A stretch of DNA of 64,000 nucleotides from Nonomuraea aurantiaca (GCF_020215705.1 NZ_JAIWNB010000009.1:62001-126000), one strand, 5' to 3'; positions 32,363-41,169 are shown, numbered from the stretch's first letter. Notes: a model not told the origin generated them from the sequence alone. Numbers and translations: made by a program.

Positions 32363-33766
32363 GTGCGGGGCTTCATGAGTACGGTGATCTGCGCTTCCCT
32401 CGTGTGGGGAGGGGGCGATTCCCAGCCGGCCCCTACGGTCGACTTCACCGCCGCCAAGGTCGACTTCAACCGCGACGGCTTCGAGGACTACGCGGTCTCA
32501 GCCCCGGCGGGCACGGTCGGCCACACCCTCAAGGCCGGATATATCGCCATCTTGTACGGCGCGGCCGGTGGCGTCGATCCCGCCCGGCGCCGGATCCTGC
32601 ACCTCGACAGCTCCAACGTGGCCAACGACCCCGTGGCCGGGGACGCGTTCGGGGCCCGCACGGCCGCCGGTGACTTCGACGCCGACGGCTACACCGACCT
32701 GGCGGTCGGCTCGTACAATCCCTTCGAGCTGGACCGGCGGTTCGTCACCCTGCTGTGGGGCGGCAAGGACGGGCTGGCGCTGGGCACCCCGCTGATCGAC
32801 CCCCCGCGCACCGACGTCCCGCCGGACCTGGTCGACCGGACCGAGGGCAGGGAAATGGTCGCCGGCGACTTCGACGGCGACGGCAAGGACGACCTGGCCG
32901 CCACCAGCGAGCGGGGGCTGGTGAACGTCTTCCACGGCCCGTTCCCGCGTACCGGCCGCCCGGCCCGCAAGGTCGTCCTGGACGGGTCCTACGAGCATCC
33001 GACCAGGCTGGTCGCCGGCGACCTGACCGGCGACGGCAAGGACGACCTGGTCAGCACGCACGCCTGGGAGGAGACTGCCGAGCCGTCGCTGTTCTGGAAG
33101 GGCGGCCCGCAGGGGCTCGCCGGGCGGCCGCGCCGGCTGGACGCGGCCGCCACCGGCATTGTGGGCGACCTCGACGGCGACCACTACGGCGACCTGGTGA
33201 TGCGCGTCATCCCCGGCGGCTTCGTCGACACCCTCAAGGCCGACGAAGGCACGATCAAGGTCCTGTACGGCTCGCCGGACGGCCCCGGCCGCCGCACCCG
33301 CACCATCACCCAGGACAGCCCCGGCGTGCCGGGGAGCGGCGCGCGAGGTGACCAGTTCGGCTTCGACCTGGCCGCCGGGGACGTGGACGGCGACGGGTAC
33401 GCCGACATCGCCGCGGGCCTGCCCGGCAAGACCGGCGGCGGCGCCGTGCTGCTGCTCAGAGGCGGCAGGAGCGGCCCGACCGGGGCACGCCTGTTCACCC
33501 AGGCCAGTCCGGGCATCCCGGGAACCGCCGAGGACGGGGACCGGTTCGGCGCCTCCGTCAGCCTGCGCGACCTTAACGGCGACGGCCGCGCCGACCTCGG
33601 CGTGGGCGCCCCAGGAGAAGACGGCAAAGCTGTGAAGACCGGCGCGGCCTGGGTGCTGCCCGGTTCAACCAGCGGCCTGACCACCGACGGCGCCCGCTCG
33701 TTCGACCCGGCCGCCATCCAGGCGTCCGACACGGGCTCCCACCTGGGAATGTGGTCCGCAAAATAG
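32363..33766 (+). CDS. FG-GAP repeat (integrin-alpha-like) beta-propeller protein
   Basis: About 467 residues from GTG 32363, with GGAGG four bases upstream; ATG 32375 and an upstream TTG at 32324 are alternatives. A short hydrophobic N-terminus (MSTVICASLVWGGG) may be a weak signal. Seven calcium-binding FG-GAP motifs recur: VDFNRDGFEDYAV, GDFDADGYTDLAVG, GDFDGDGKDDLAA, GDLTGDGKDDLVS, GDLDGDHYGDLV, GDVDGDGYADIAAG, DLNGDGRADLGVG. Seven blades fit a complete propeller. These secreted proteins are abundant in actinomycetes; their ligands are mostly unknown. Confidence 0.82.
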   Translation: MRGFMSTVICASLVWGGGDSQPAPTVDFTAAKVDFNRDGFEDYAVSAPAGTVGHTLKAGYIAILYGAAGGVDPARRRILHLDSSNVANDPVAGDAFGARTAAGDFDADGYTDLAVGSYNPFELDRRFVTLLWGGKDGLALGTPLIDPPRTDVPPDLVDRTEGREMVAGDFDGDGKDDLAATSERGLVNVFHGPFPRTGRPARKVVLDGSYEHPTRLVAGDLTGDGKDDLVSTHAWEETAEPSLFWKGGPQGLAGRPRRLDAAATGIVGDLDGDHYGDLVMRVIPGGFVDTLKADEGTIKVLYGSPDGPGRRTRTITQDSPGVPGSGARGDQFGFDLAAGDVDGDGYADIAAGLPGKTGGGAVLLLRGGRSGPTGARLFTQASPGIPGTAEDGDRFGASVSLRDLNGDGRADLGVGAPGEDGKAVKTGAAWVLPGSTSGLTTDGARSFDPAAIQASDTGSHLGMWSAK

Positions 33767-33799
33767 AGCCGGCAGCGCGCTTCCTCGGCCAAGGCACGG

Positions 33800-33819
33800 G
33801 CCGAAAGATCAGTTTCGGC
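33800..33819 (+). terminator. candidate terminator hairpin
   Basis: GCCGAAA (33800-33806) and TTTCGGC (33813-33819) form a 7-bp stem with a six-base loop, 34 bases after the FG-GAP gene stop. Confidence 0.4.
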
Positions 33820-33881
33820 TGAACCGACTCCCAAAGCCCCGCGTACCTACTCACGTCCGGACACGTGCCCCAGGAGGTGTC

Positions 33882-35045
33882 GTGGAGCTCAGCCTTTTGC
33901 GAGCGCAGGCGCACAGCCCTTCGTACTTCTCACTGCTGCGCGGATCATCGGGACAGCTTGCCCCGGTGGACTTCTGCATTCCGTGTAACCCTTACTTCCC
34001 GACCCCGGAAATATTCGAGCATCTCGGGAGGAACCTGGAGACGATCCTCAAGTTCTATCCGAGCGACGCGGACACGATCACCGCGGAGCTCTGCTCCACG
34101 CTCGGGCTCCACCCCAAGACGGTCGCGATGGGAAACGGGTCCACCGAGCTGATCACCTGGATCGACCACCTGCTGGTGAAGGAGAGCCTGGCGGTGCCGA
34201 TCCCCACCTTCGGCCGCTGGACCGACCAGCCGATGGAGACCGGGAAGCGGGTCGACATGTACCCGCTGATGGAGAGCCGCAACTTCGCCCTCGACGTCAA
34301 TGACTTCGTGCGCTTCGTCCGCATGCGCGGCTCCCGCGTGGCGGTGATCTGCAACCCCAACAACCCCGACGGCGGGTACCTGCCCAAGCACGAGGTCCTG
34401 CGGCTGCTCGACCTGCTCATCGACCTGGACCTGGTGATCGTCGACGAGTCGTTCGGCGAGTTCGTGGACGCCGAGCCGTACCCGGGTGTGGCCGCGGAGG
34501 CCGCCGTCCGGCCCAACGTGATCGTGCTCCGCAGCCTGGGCAAGAACTTCGGGCTGCACGGCATCCGGTTCGGCTACATGGTCGCCAACCCGGCATTGGC
34601 CGGGAAGGTACGCGACGCGCTGCCCAAGTGGAACCTCAACTCGTTCGCCGAGGTCGTGGTCTTCATGATGAAGCAGTGCCGGCCCGAGTACCAGGAGAGC
34701 CTCAGGCGACTCGCCCAGGACAGGCGGGCGATGTACCACCAGCTCAGCGCGATGCCAGAGCTGTCCGTCTACGCCTCGCAGGGCAACTTCCTGCTGGTGA
34801 AGCTGCCCCCGGGGCACGACGGGGTGCCGCTGCGCGACCACCTGCTCTCCGAGCACGGCGTGTACGTCCGCGAGTGCGGCAACAAGCTGGGCACGACCAG
34901 CCAGTTCCTGCGCCTGGTGGTCCGGCCGCAGGAGGACGTACGGCGATTACTGGTCGGCATGACCCAGTATCTGTACTCCGGCAGCCTGCACGAGATACCC
35001 GTCACCGGCCTGCACCATCGAGCCGTGAACCCGTTGTCCGCCTGA
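33882..35045 (+). CDS. class I/II PLP aminotransferase (HisC/CobD-like)
   Basis: 387 residues from GTG 33882 after CAGGAGG. PLP fold landmarks: KTVAMGNGSTELITWIDHLL (cofactor phosphate region), VAVICNPNNPDGGYLP, LVIVDESFGEF (Asp pairing with the pyridine), the Schiff-base lysine in VLRSLGKNFGLHGIRFGYMV, and a C-terminal Arg region (FLRLVVRPQEDVRRLL). Best resemblance is to histidinol-phosphate aminotransferase and threonine-phosphate decarboxylase relatives. It stands alone, with a strong terminator behind it, so its pathway is unclear. Confidence 0.84.
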   Translation: MELSLLRAQAHSPSYFSLLRGSSGQLAPVDFCIPCNPYFPTPEIFEHLGRNLETILKFYPSDADTITAELCSTLGLHPKTVAMGNGSTELITWIDHLLVKESLAVPIPTFGRWTDQPMETGKRVDMYPLMESRNFALDVNDFVRFVRMRGSRVAVICNPNNPDGGYLPKHEVLRLLDLLIDLDLVIVDESFGEFVDAEPYPGVAAEAAVRPNVIVLRSLGKNFGLHGIRFGYMVANPALAGKVRDALPKWNLNSFAEVVVFMMKQCRPEYQESLRRLAQDRRAMYHQLSAMPELSVYASQGNFLLVKLPPGHDGVPLRDHLLSEHGVYVRECGNKLGTTSQFLRLVVRPQEDVRRLLVGMTQYLYSGSLHEIPVTGLHHRAVNPLSA

Positions 35046-35072
35046 CTCACCGGCGGTCACCCCACATTCGTG

Positions 35073-35102
35073 GTGCCGCGCCCGTCCACCCGGGCGCGGC
35101 AC
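35073..35102 (+). terminator. 12-bp perfect hairpin terminator
   Basis: GTGCCGCGCCCG (35073-35084) and CGGGCGCGGCAC (35091-35102) pair perfectly across a six-base loop, 27 bases past the aminotransferase stop. Confidence 0.7.
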
Positions 35103-35155
35103 TACGCCCTACCAGTAAGCCGACTGGACCGAGAAGGGATCATGTCGCGGTGCGC

Positions 35156-35749
35156 ATGAAACGCAAGATCTCCTACACCGCCGCCACGGGCACACTCGCC
35201 CTGCTCACGGCGTGCGGCGGCAACGACATGAGCGGCCAGGACGGCAGGCCGGGCGGCGCGCTCGCCGCCGCCACGACGGCCGCGTCACCGTCGGTCGTGT
35301 TCAACGACGCCGACGTCATGTTCGCGCAGATGATGATCCCGCACCACGAGCAGGCGGTGGAGATGGCCGGCCTGGCGCTCTCGCGGGCGAGCGACATCGA
35401 GGTCACGGAGCTCGCCGAGAAGATCAAGGCCGCTCAGGAGCCGGAGATCCAGACCATGAAGGGCTGGCTGACGGCGTGGAACAAGCCCGAGATGTCCAGC
35501 CACGCGGGACATGAGATGCCGGGTCTCATCTCCGAGGAGGCCATGGGGCGGCTCAAGAAGGCCAAGGGCAAGGAGTTCGACAAGCTGTTCGCCCGGCACA
35601 TGATCGTGCACCACAACGGCGCGATCGAGATGGTCCGCACCGAGGAGGCCGAGGGGGCCGACCCCAAGGTCAAGAAGGTGGCCACGCACATGGCGACCCA
35701 CCAGCGGGACGAGATCGCCCAGCTCCAGACGATCGTCGACCGTCTCTGA
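35156..35749 (+). CDS. DUF305 lipoprotein
   Basis: 197 residues from ATG 35156; GTG 35150, in frame, is an alternative. The signal ends in a lipobox (TLALLTAC, then GG). The mature protein shows the two DUF305 signatures, MMIPHHEQAVEMAGLALSRA and HMIVHHNGAIEMVRTEE, His-rich ferritin-like helices often linked with copper or other metals. The clear ribosome site AAGGG at 35134-35138 precedes a five-codon frame (MSRCA) whose TGA overlaps ATG 35156, hinting at coupled translation. Confidence 0.85.
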   Translation: MKRKISYTAATGTLALLTACGGNDMSGQDGRPGGALAAATTAASPSVVFNDADVMFAQMMIPHHEQAVEMAGLALSRASDIEVTELAEKIKAAQEPEIQTMKGWLTAWNKPEMSSHAGHEMPGLISEEAMGRLKKAKGKEFDKLFARHMIVHHNGAIEMVRTEEAEGADPKVKKVATHMATHQRDEIAQLQTIVDRL

Positions 35750-35765
35750 AGCTGGGCCGGCCACC

Positions 35766-36080
35766 TCAGCCGATCAGGAGGTTGATGCCGAGCATGCGGG
35801 CCCCCGTCTCGGTCCGCGGCTGGTGACGGCTGCCCGCGGCGAACACCACGTAGCTTCCCGCCGCGTACCGCGTGTCGCCCTCGATCACCTCGCCGCTGAG
35901 CACGCAGTAACGCTCCTCCCCCTCGTGTACGTCCACCTCGGGCCACTGCGTGCCGGGAGCGAAGTCGATGAGCCAGCCCCGCGCCAGGCCGGTCGCGGTG
36001 AGCCGCCTCCTGACGATGCCGGGCGCCACCTCCAGCGGTTCCACGTCGTCGATGTGCAATGCCTGCCGGTCCGTTTCCAT
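35766..36080 (-). CDS. small cupin-domain protein
   Basis: 104 residues from ATG 36080 with AGGA eight bases upstream. A single cupin barrel: FAPGTQWPEVDVHEGEERYC, VLSGEVIEGDTRYAAGSYVV, FAAGSRHQPRTETGARMLGI. The first motif has one His and two Glu (HEGEE) and the second a His, so metal binding is plausible. It is divergent from the GlxA-type regulator, with a shared 53-base region, and is a likely target. Confidence 0.8.
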   Translation of the reverse strand: METDRQALHIDDVEPLEVAPGIVRRRLTATGLARGWLIDFAPGTQWPEVDVHEGEERYCVLSGEVIEGDTRYAAGSYVVFAAGSRHQPRTETGARMLGINLLIG

Positions 36081-36117
36081 GCCGCCATCCTGGCGAGCAC
36101 GACAGGCACCCACCCAG

Positions 36118-36152
36118 TGCCAGAAAAGACGTCATGGAGTACTTTTCTGCCA
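36118..36152. promoter_or_regulatory. 11-bp inverted repeat between cupin and GlxA genes
   Basis: TGCCAGAAAAG (36118-36128) and CTTTTCTGCCA (36142-36152) are inverted copies matching at 10 of 11 positions with a 13-base spacer. The right arm reaches the first base of the proposed GlxA start codon. It is a likely autoregulatory and cupin-gene operator. Confidence 0.6.
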
Positions 36153-37144
36153 TGTCGTCAGAGCATCGCGTCGTCGCGCTGGCCAGCCCGCCGCAGGCGA
36201 CGTTCGAGCTGAGCTGCGCCGCCGAGGTGTTCGCCACCGTACGGCCGGGCCTGGCCCGCCCCTACGACTTCCGCGTCTGCGCCGAGACGCCGGGACCGGT
36301 GCCCACGATGGCCGGTTACTCGATCATGGTCACCGAGGGCCTGGCCGCGCTGGAGAGCGCCGACACGGTCGTCATCCCCGGCTGGCAGACCCGCACGGCC
36401 TCGGGGTCCGTACTCTCCGCGCTCCGCCAGGCGCACCGGCGCGGCGCGCGGATCGCCGCCATCTGCTCGGGCGCGTTCGTCCTGGCGCAGGCCGGGCTGC
36501 TCGACAGGCGGCGGGCCACCACCCACTGGCGGCTGGCGGCCGAGCTCGCGGAGCGCTTCCCCGCCGTCGCGGTCGATCCCGACGTGCTCTACGTGGACCA
36601 CGGCGACGTCGCCACCAGCGCCGGCACCAGCGCGGGGATCGACCTGTGCCTGCACCTCGTACGGACCGACCACGGCGCCGCGTACGCCGCGAAGGTGGCC
36701 CGCCACATGGTCATGCCGCCGCACCGGGAGGGCGGGCAGCTCCAGTACGCCATCACGCCATCGCGTGACCGGGTGCCCGACTCGCTCGCGCCCCTGCTGG
36801 AGTGGGCGGCGGAGCGGCTCGGCGCGCCGCTGACCGTCGACGACCTGGCGGCCCGCGGCGGTGTGTCGACCCGGACGCTGGCCCGGATGTTCACCGCCCA
36901 GCTCGGCACCAGCCCCGGGCAGTGGGTGCTCGCCCAGCGGATCGCCGGGGCGCGGGCGCTCCTGGAGGAGACGGACCTGTCCGTGGACGCGATCGCCGCC
37001 CGGGTGGGCCTCTCCTCGGCCACGAACCTCCGCCGCCGCTTCCACGACGTCCTGCGCACCACCCCCGCCGCCTACCGGCGCGCCTTCCGTCTGCGCACGC
37101 GTACCGAGCCTGAGACCATTCCGCTGTCCGACCGGGGAGACTGA
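36152..37144 (+). CDS. GlxA-family regulator (DJ-1/PfpI domain plus AraC HTH)
   Basis: 330 residues from ATG 36152 (MSSEHRVVALASPPQATFEL); ATG 36134 is in frame but lies inside the inverted repeat and has no ribosome site. The N-terminal half is a class I amidotransferase-like domain with the nucleophile elbow IAAICSGAFVLAQAGLLDRR, then ATTHWRLAAELAERFP and GTSAGIDLCLHLV. The C-terminal half has the AraC double HTH: LTVDDLAARGGVSTRTLARM, and LSVDAIAARVGLSSATNLRR followed by RFHDVLRTTPAAYRR. A transcriptional activator or repressor that may sense a small metabolite. Confidence 0.87.
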   Translation: MSSEHRVVALASPPQATFELSCAAEVFATVRPGLARPYDFRVCAETPGPVPTMAGYSIMVTEGLAALESADTVVIPGWQTRTASGSVLSALRQAHRRGARIAAICSGAFVLAQAGLLDRRRATTHWRLAAELAERFPAVAVDPDVLYVDHGDVATSAGTSAGIDLCLHLVRTDHGAAYAAKVARHMVMPPHREGGQLQYAITPSRDRVPDSLAPLLEWAAERLGAPLTVDDLAARGGVSTRTLARMFTAQLGTSPGQWVLAQRIAGARALLEETDLSVDAIAARVGLSSATNLRRRFHDVLRTTPAAYRRAFRLRTRTEPETIPLSDRGD

Positions 37145-37198
37145 ATCTGAGCCCCAGACCGGACGGGATCCGCTCGCGTCACGAAGGGTGCGGATGAC

Positions 37199-38066
37199 CT
37201 ATGCCGCGTCTACGGGGGCACCGGCGGATTTTCCGACCCCAGCCGTGCCCGAGATCACCAGGACGACCGGAGCAGTTGGCAGCCGTGGCGGGGCTTCGCG
37301 TCAGGTAGGCGGGCGACAGCGAAGAAGGCAAGTCCAGAACCGGATCCTGTCTCAGCACAGCGATCTCCAGCTCCCGCAGCGGCTGACTGGGATCGATGCC
37401 CAGCTCGTCCGCCAGGGTATGGCGCAGCCGTTGGTACACGGCCAGAGCCTCGCACTGCCGGCCGGCCCGGTACAGCGCGAGCATCAACTGCGCGTGAACC
37501 TGTTCGTGCAGCGGATACTGCCTGCTCAGGTCTGACAGCTCGGGGACGAGCTGGAGATGCTGTCCGAGAGCCATCCGGGCGTCGATGAGCGCGTGCCGTG
37601 CCTGCAACAGCAGTTGCTCCAGCCGCTGGGCCTGCTCGTCGAACCAGGCCAGCCCGGTCAGTTCCGCCAGCGGCGCCCCCCGCCACAACGCCACCGCGGC
37701 CTGCAGCCGGCTGGCCCGCGCATCCGCCGCGGCAGACTCCATGCCCTGCCGGATGAGGCGCTCGGCGGCCTGGACGTCGGTGGGCTCACTCTCGTCGAGG
37801 TCCAGCAGATAGCCGGGCCTGCGGGCCGTGATCGCCTCCCGGCGGTTCAGCACGCCCCGCAGGTACGAGACATGGGACTGCACCGTTGTGGCAGCCGAGG
37901 CCGGCGCAGCCGTACCCCAGACCGCATCGACCAGCCGGTCGACACTGACCACCGCACCAGGCCGCAGCGCCAGCGCGGCGAGCACGGCCGTGCGGCGAAG
38001 TCCCCGCACCGGTCGCGGAATGTCGTCGACCAGCACATCGACCGACCCCAGCAGCCTCACTCGCAT
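37199..38066 (-). pseudogene. truncated SARP/AfsR-type regulator
   Basis: ATG 38066 (MRVRLLGSVDVLVDDIPRPV), with GGGG upstream, opens an intact OmpR-type DNA-binding domain (AVLAALALRPGAVVSVDRLV, TVQSHVSYLRGVLN, ARRPGYLL) and a full bacterial transcriptional activator domain (AVALWRGAPLAELTGLAWFD, LHEQVHAQLMLALYRAGRQC). The frame then degrades after about residue 265. The Walker A motif expected for the following NB-ARC ATPase (VVLVISGTAGVGKSA) is found in a different frame at 37267-37223 and ends at a TAG at 37199-37201. Thus the ATPase is frameshifted and deleted. The remaining two domains alone resemble a small SARP and might still bind DNA. Confidence 0.72.
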
Positions 38067-38205
38067 TCCGATCCCCCTCTCCAACACCAACCCCGTCGGC
38101 CTTCACGCGCTATGTCTACGGCGTCATAGCGCATTCCAGCCTGGTTGAAGCTCCGTTACAGCCCGTGATGCCAACCTGACGGAGTTCCAAGCAGGAAGGA
38201 TCAGC

Positions 38206-39108
38206 ATGAGAGTGACATTCAACCCCGGTCCGGCTTCCGGCAAGACACGCATTATCCGGACATTTGCCGGGCTTTTTGCCTTGGTCATGGCCATGGTGGG
38301 GCTGGTCGCGACGCCGGCCACCGCCGCCACCTACACCGTCTGCAAGCTGGCCCCCGGTGGCACGTCCGTGTGGCGCTACAACGGCTTCGGCAGCAGCTGG
38401 ACCCAGATCGGCGGCCCAGCTGGGACGCTGTACGGCGGAGGCGTCGGCCTGTTCGCCACATCACCCAACGGCAGCAGCATCCACCGCTACCTCTCGCCCT
38501 TCAACTGGCAACACATAGGCGGCCCCGGCGCTACGTGGGCGGTCACCAACCAAGCCATCTACGGCCTTTCACCCAACCGCAGCGCCGTCTACAGATGGAC
38601 CGGCGTCGGCACCAACTGGACCCAGATCGGCGGCCCAGCCAACTGGCTTTATGGAGGAGGCTTCGGGGTATTCGCCACCTCACCCAACGGCAGCAGCATC
38701 CGAGCCTACCTCAACTCGCCCTTCAACTGGCAACACATAGGCGGCCCCGGCGCTACGTGGGCGGTCACCAACCAAGCCATCTACGGCCTTTCACCCAACC
38801 GCAGCGCCGTCTACAGATGGACCGGCGTCGGCACCAACTGGACCCAGATCGGCGGCCCAGCCAACTGGCTTTATGGAGGAGGCTTCGGGGTATTCGCCAC
38901 CTCACCCAACGGCAGCAGCATCTGGGCCTACCTGAACTCGCCCTTCAACTGGCAACACATAGGTGGCCCCGGTTGGAGCTGGGCGGTCAGCGACAACGCC
39001 ATCTACGGCCTGGCGCCCAACCGCAGCGCCGTCTACAGATGGACCGGCGTCGGCACCAACTGGACCCAGATCGGCGGTCCAGCCGACCAGATCGTCCCTT
39101 GCCCGTGA
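38206..39108 (+). CDS. secreted seven-bladed beta-propeller made of near-identical repeats
   Basis: 300 residues from ATG 38206 with GGAAGGATC upstream. The Sec signal peptide ends near LVATPATAA. The mature protein is seven tandem blades of about 37 residues, each with a W-x-x-IGGP motif (WTQIGGPAGTLYGGG, WQHIGGPGATWAV and so on), alternating two blade types into a 74-residue unit. The pattern resembles tectonin/tachylectin-like lectins, so a sugar- or surface-binding role is possible. It lacks catalytic motifs. Confidence 0.8.
   Translation: MRVTFNPGPASGKTRIIRTFAGLFALVMAMVGLVATPATAATYTVCKLAPGGTSVWRYNGFGSSWTQIGGPAGTLYGGGVGLFATSPNGSSIHRYLSPFNWQHIGGPGATWAVTNQAIYGLSPNRSAVYRWTGVGTNWTQIGGPANWLYGGGFGVFATSPNGSSIRAYLNSPFNWQHIGGPGATWAVTNQAIYGLSPNRSAVYRWTGVGTNWTQIGGPANWLYGGGFGVFATSPNGSSIWAYLNSPFNWQHIGGPGWSWAVSDNAIYGLAPNRSAVYRWTGVGTNWTQIGGPADQIVPCP
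38500..39095 (+). repeat. 222-bp tandem repeats encoding propeller blades
   Basis: Units begin at 38500, 38722 and 38944 (each starting ttcaactggcaacacatagg), with an exact period of 222 bases. Units 1 and 2 are almost identical even at silent positions; unit 3 diverges and is partial. This points to recent duplication or gene conversion. Confidence 0.9.
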
Positions 39109-39195
39109 CGGAGTGCCGCGTTGAGTCGGGCCGGGGTGATCGCTCACAACGTGTCTCCCCGGTCCGACCCATCAGCAGGCGATGCCCCCCGCGGG

Positions 39196-39498
39196 TTACC
39201 AATCGCCGCCCAGCGACTCCTTGGCCGCCGCGATGCGCCCCTCGTCCCGCTGGTAGAACACCCACTGTTTGATCTTCTTGCCACGCACCAGCCCCGCCGC
39301 GCTGAGCACCTTCAGATGCCCGCCGCAGGTCGGCTGGCTCACCCCGAGCTTTTCCGCGATGAACAGCGAGCAGACCCCGTCACTGACCAGGTCACCGTCA
39401 CGCTGCGGCGGGAAGTGCCGCTCGGGCTCACGCAGCCATTCGAGGATCAGCAGCCGCTTGTCATTGGCCAGCGCTTTGACCAGGTCCACATCCACCAC
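39196..39498 (-). CDS. ArsR-family winged-helix regulator
   Basis: 100 residues from GTG 39498; no clear ribosome site. Helix-turn-helix: VKALANDKRLLILEWLREPE, FIAEKLGVSQPTCGGHLKVL, SAAGLVRGKKIKQWVFYQRD. No Cys pair of metal sensors except the lone Cys in SDGVCSLF and PTCGG, so metal sensing is uncertain. It lies 46 bases before the acyl-CoA ligase stop on the same strand and is transcribed away from it. Confidence 0.8.
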   Translation of the reverse strand: MVDVDLVKALANDKRLLILEWLREPERHFPPQRDGDLVSDGVCSLFIAEKLGVSQPTCGGHLKVLSAAGLVRGKKIKQWVFYQRDEGRIAAAKESLGGDW

Positions 39499-39544
39499 GA
39501 AGGCATTGTGGCAATTAGCTAACTGCCTGTCGAGAGCGCCATCG

Positions 39545-41044
39545 TCAGCCTGAGCGGTTGAGCGGGCGGCCCCGGAGCTCGGCCTTCTGGAGCTTGCCCG
39601 AGCCGGTCCGGGGCAGGTCGTCCACCAGGTCGAAGTAACGCGGGATCTTGTATCTGGCCAACCGCCCGTCGAGGAACTCCCGCAACTCCTCGCCCGTGAC
39701 GGCCGCCCGGCAGACCACGAAGGCCCGCCCGACCTCGCCCCAGGCGGCGTCCGGCACCCCCACGATGGCGACCTCCGCCACGGCCGGGTGCTCGAAGAGC
39801 ACGCCTTCGACCTCCGCCGGATAGACGTTCTCCCCGCCCGAGATGTACATGTCCTTGACCCGGTCCACGAGGTACAGGTGCCCCTCGCCGTCGAACGCGC
39901 CGATGTCCCCCGTACGGAGCCAGCCGCCCGCCACGAACGCCGCGCCGGTGGCCTCGGGGTTCCGCCAGTAGCCAGGGGTCACGTTCGGCCCCTGAACCAG
40001 CACCTCGCCCGGCTCGCCGATGGCCGCGCCGGTGAGGTCGGGCCGGACCACCCGCACATTGGTGAAGAACACGGGGACCCCGGCCGAGCCCACCTTGCGT
40101 ACGCTCTGCCCGGCTTCCAGGAAGGTCGCGCCCGGCGCCGTCTCGGTGAGCCCGTAGCCCTGGCAGAACACCAGCCCCCGCTCCTGGTAGGTGCGGATGA
40201 GCGCGGCCGGGATCGGCGCTCCGCCCGACATCAGGTTGCGCAGCGACGACAGGTCGGCCGTGGCCCACCTCGGCGACCGGGCGAACGCGGCGAACATCGT
40301 GGTGACGCCGAACATCCAGGTGATGCCGTGCTTCTCGATGAGGTCGTAGCACCCGTCCACGTCCCAAGAGGGCATGATCACCGAACAGCCGCCCTTGGCG
40401 AACGTCGGCAGCAGCGTCTGGTTCAGCGCCGCGACGTGGAAGAGCGGCGCGCTGATCAGCGTCTTCTCGTCGCTCGCCACGTCGACGCCGATCAGCATGT
40501 TGAAGGTGTTCCACACCAGGTTGGCGTGGCTGAGCAGGGCGCCTTTGGGCCGCCCGGTGGTGCCGGAGGTATAGAGGATGAGCGCGAGGTCGTCCAGCCC
40601 GACGCGTACGTCGATCGGCGCGGCATCACCCTCGGCCAGCCGGCTCTCGTAGTCCGGCTCCAGCGGCACGAGCAGGGCGGTGGTGCCGGAGAGCGCCCGG
40701 ACCACCTCGGCGCACTCGGGCGCGAAGATCAGGACGGCGGGGCCGCAGTCGTCCAGCATGTAGCCGATCTCGGGCGCGGTCAACCGGAAGTTCAGCGGCA
40801 CGAAGATCCCGCCGAGCAGGTGCGTGGCGAACATGGTCTCCGCGAGAGCGATGTGGTTCGGGCCGAGGTAGGCGACCCGGTCTCCAGCTCCCACCCCGGC
40901 CTCGCGCAGGCGCGCGGCCAGCCTCGTCGTACGCGTGTGCACCTCGGCGTAGGTGACCGCCCGGCCTTCGAAGACGAACGCCGTACGGTCCGGCGTCATC
41001 TGGGCCCGGCGAGCCGGCCACCCTCCCAGTCCCGCGTTCTCCAT
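39545..41044 (-). CDS. acyl/aryl-CoA synthetase (AMP-forming)
   Basis: 499 residues from ATG 41044. All adenylate-forming motifs are present: LILYTSGTTGRPKGALLSHA (phosphate loop), CQGYGLTETAPGATF, LRTGDIGAFDGEGHLYLVDR then VKDMYISGGENVYPAEVEGV, and the catalytic Lys in RTGSGKLQKAEL. It activates a carboxylic acid as acyl-AMP and transfers it to CoA. It is divergent from a PaaX-family regulator, which in known systems represses phenylacetate catabolism, so an aromatic or fatty acid substrate is likely. Confidence 0.88.
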   Translation of the reverse strand: MENAGLGGWPARRAQMTPDRTAFVFEGRAVTYAEVHTRTTRLAARLREAGVGAGDRVAYLGPNHIALAETMFATHLLGGIFVPLNFRLTAPEIGYMLDDCGPAVLIFAPECAEVVRALSGTTALLVPLEPDYESRLAEGDAAPIDVRVGLDDLALILYTSGTTGRPKGALLSHANLVWNTFNMLIGVDVASDEKTLISAPLFHVAALNQTLLPTFAKGGCSVIMPSWDVDGCYDLIEKHGITWMFGVTTMFAAFARSPRWATADLSSLRNLMSGGAPIPAALIRTYQERGLVFCQGYGLTETAPGATFLEAGQSVRKVGSAGVPVFFTNVRVVRPDLTGAAIGEPGEVLVQGPNVTPGYWRNPEATGAAFVAGGWLRTGDIGAFDGEGHLYLVDRVKDMYISGGENVYPAEVEGVLFEHPAVAEVAIVGVPDAAWGEVGRAFVVCRAAVTGEELREFLDGRLARYKIPRYFDLVDDLPRTGSGKLQKAELRGRPLNRSG

Positions 41045-41134
41045 GGGCGTACGGCCTCTCGCATCGATGAGTCCGGTCCATACGTGCCACCTACCCCGCA
41101 GACATGGGGCAGTTTCTCAACCTGAGTCAGAGTT

Positions 41135-41169
41135 TTGCCGACCGTGACGGATCCGTCTACCCTCTTGCT
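41135..41169 (+). promoter_or_regulatory. PaaX promoter with palindrome in spacer
   Basis: TTGCCG (41135-41140) and TACCCT (41158-41163) are 17 bases apart. The spacer contains GACGGATCCGTC (41146-41157), a perfect 12-bp palindrome. The -10 box ends six bases before GTG 41170, suggesting a leaderless transcript. The palindrome is well placed as a repressor site. Confidence 0.6.

Noticed and set aside
38500..39095. Possible CRISPR or satellite array
   Set aside because: The repeats are 222 bp, contiguous and protein-coding; there are no spacers.
39788..41125. 445-codon plus-strand open frame
   Set aside because: Antisense to the acyl-CoA synthetase; His/Arg-rich with no motif.
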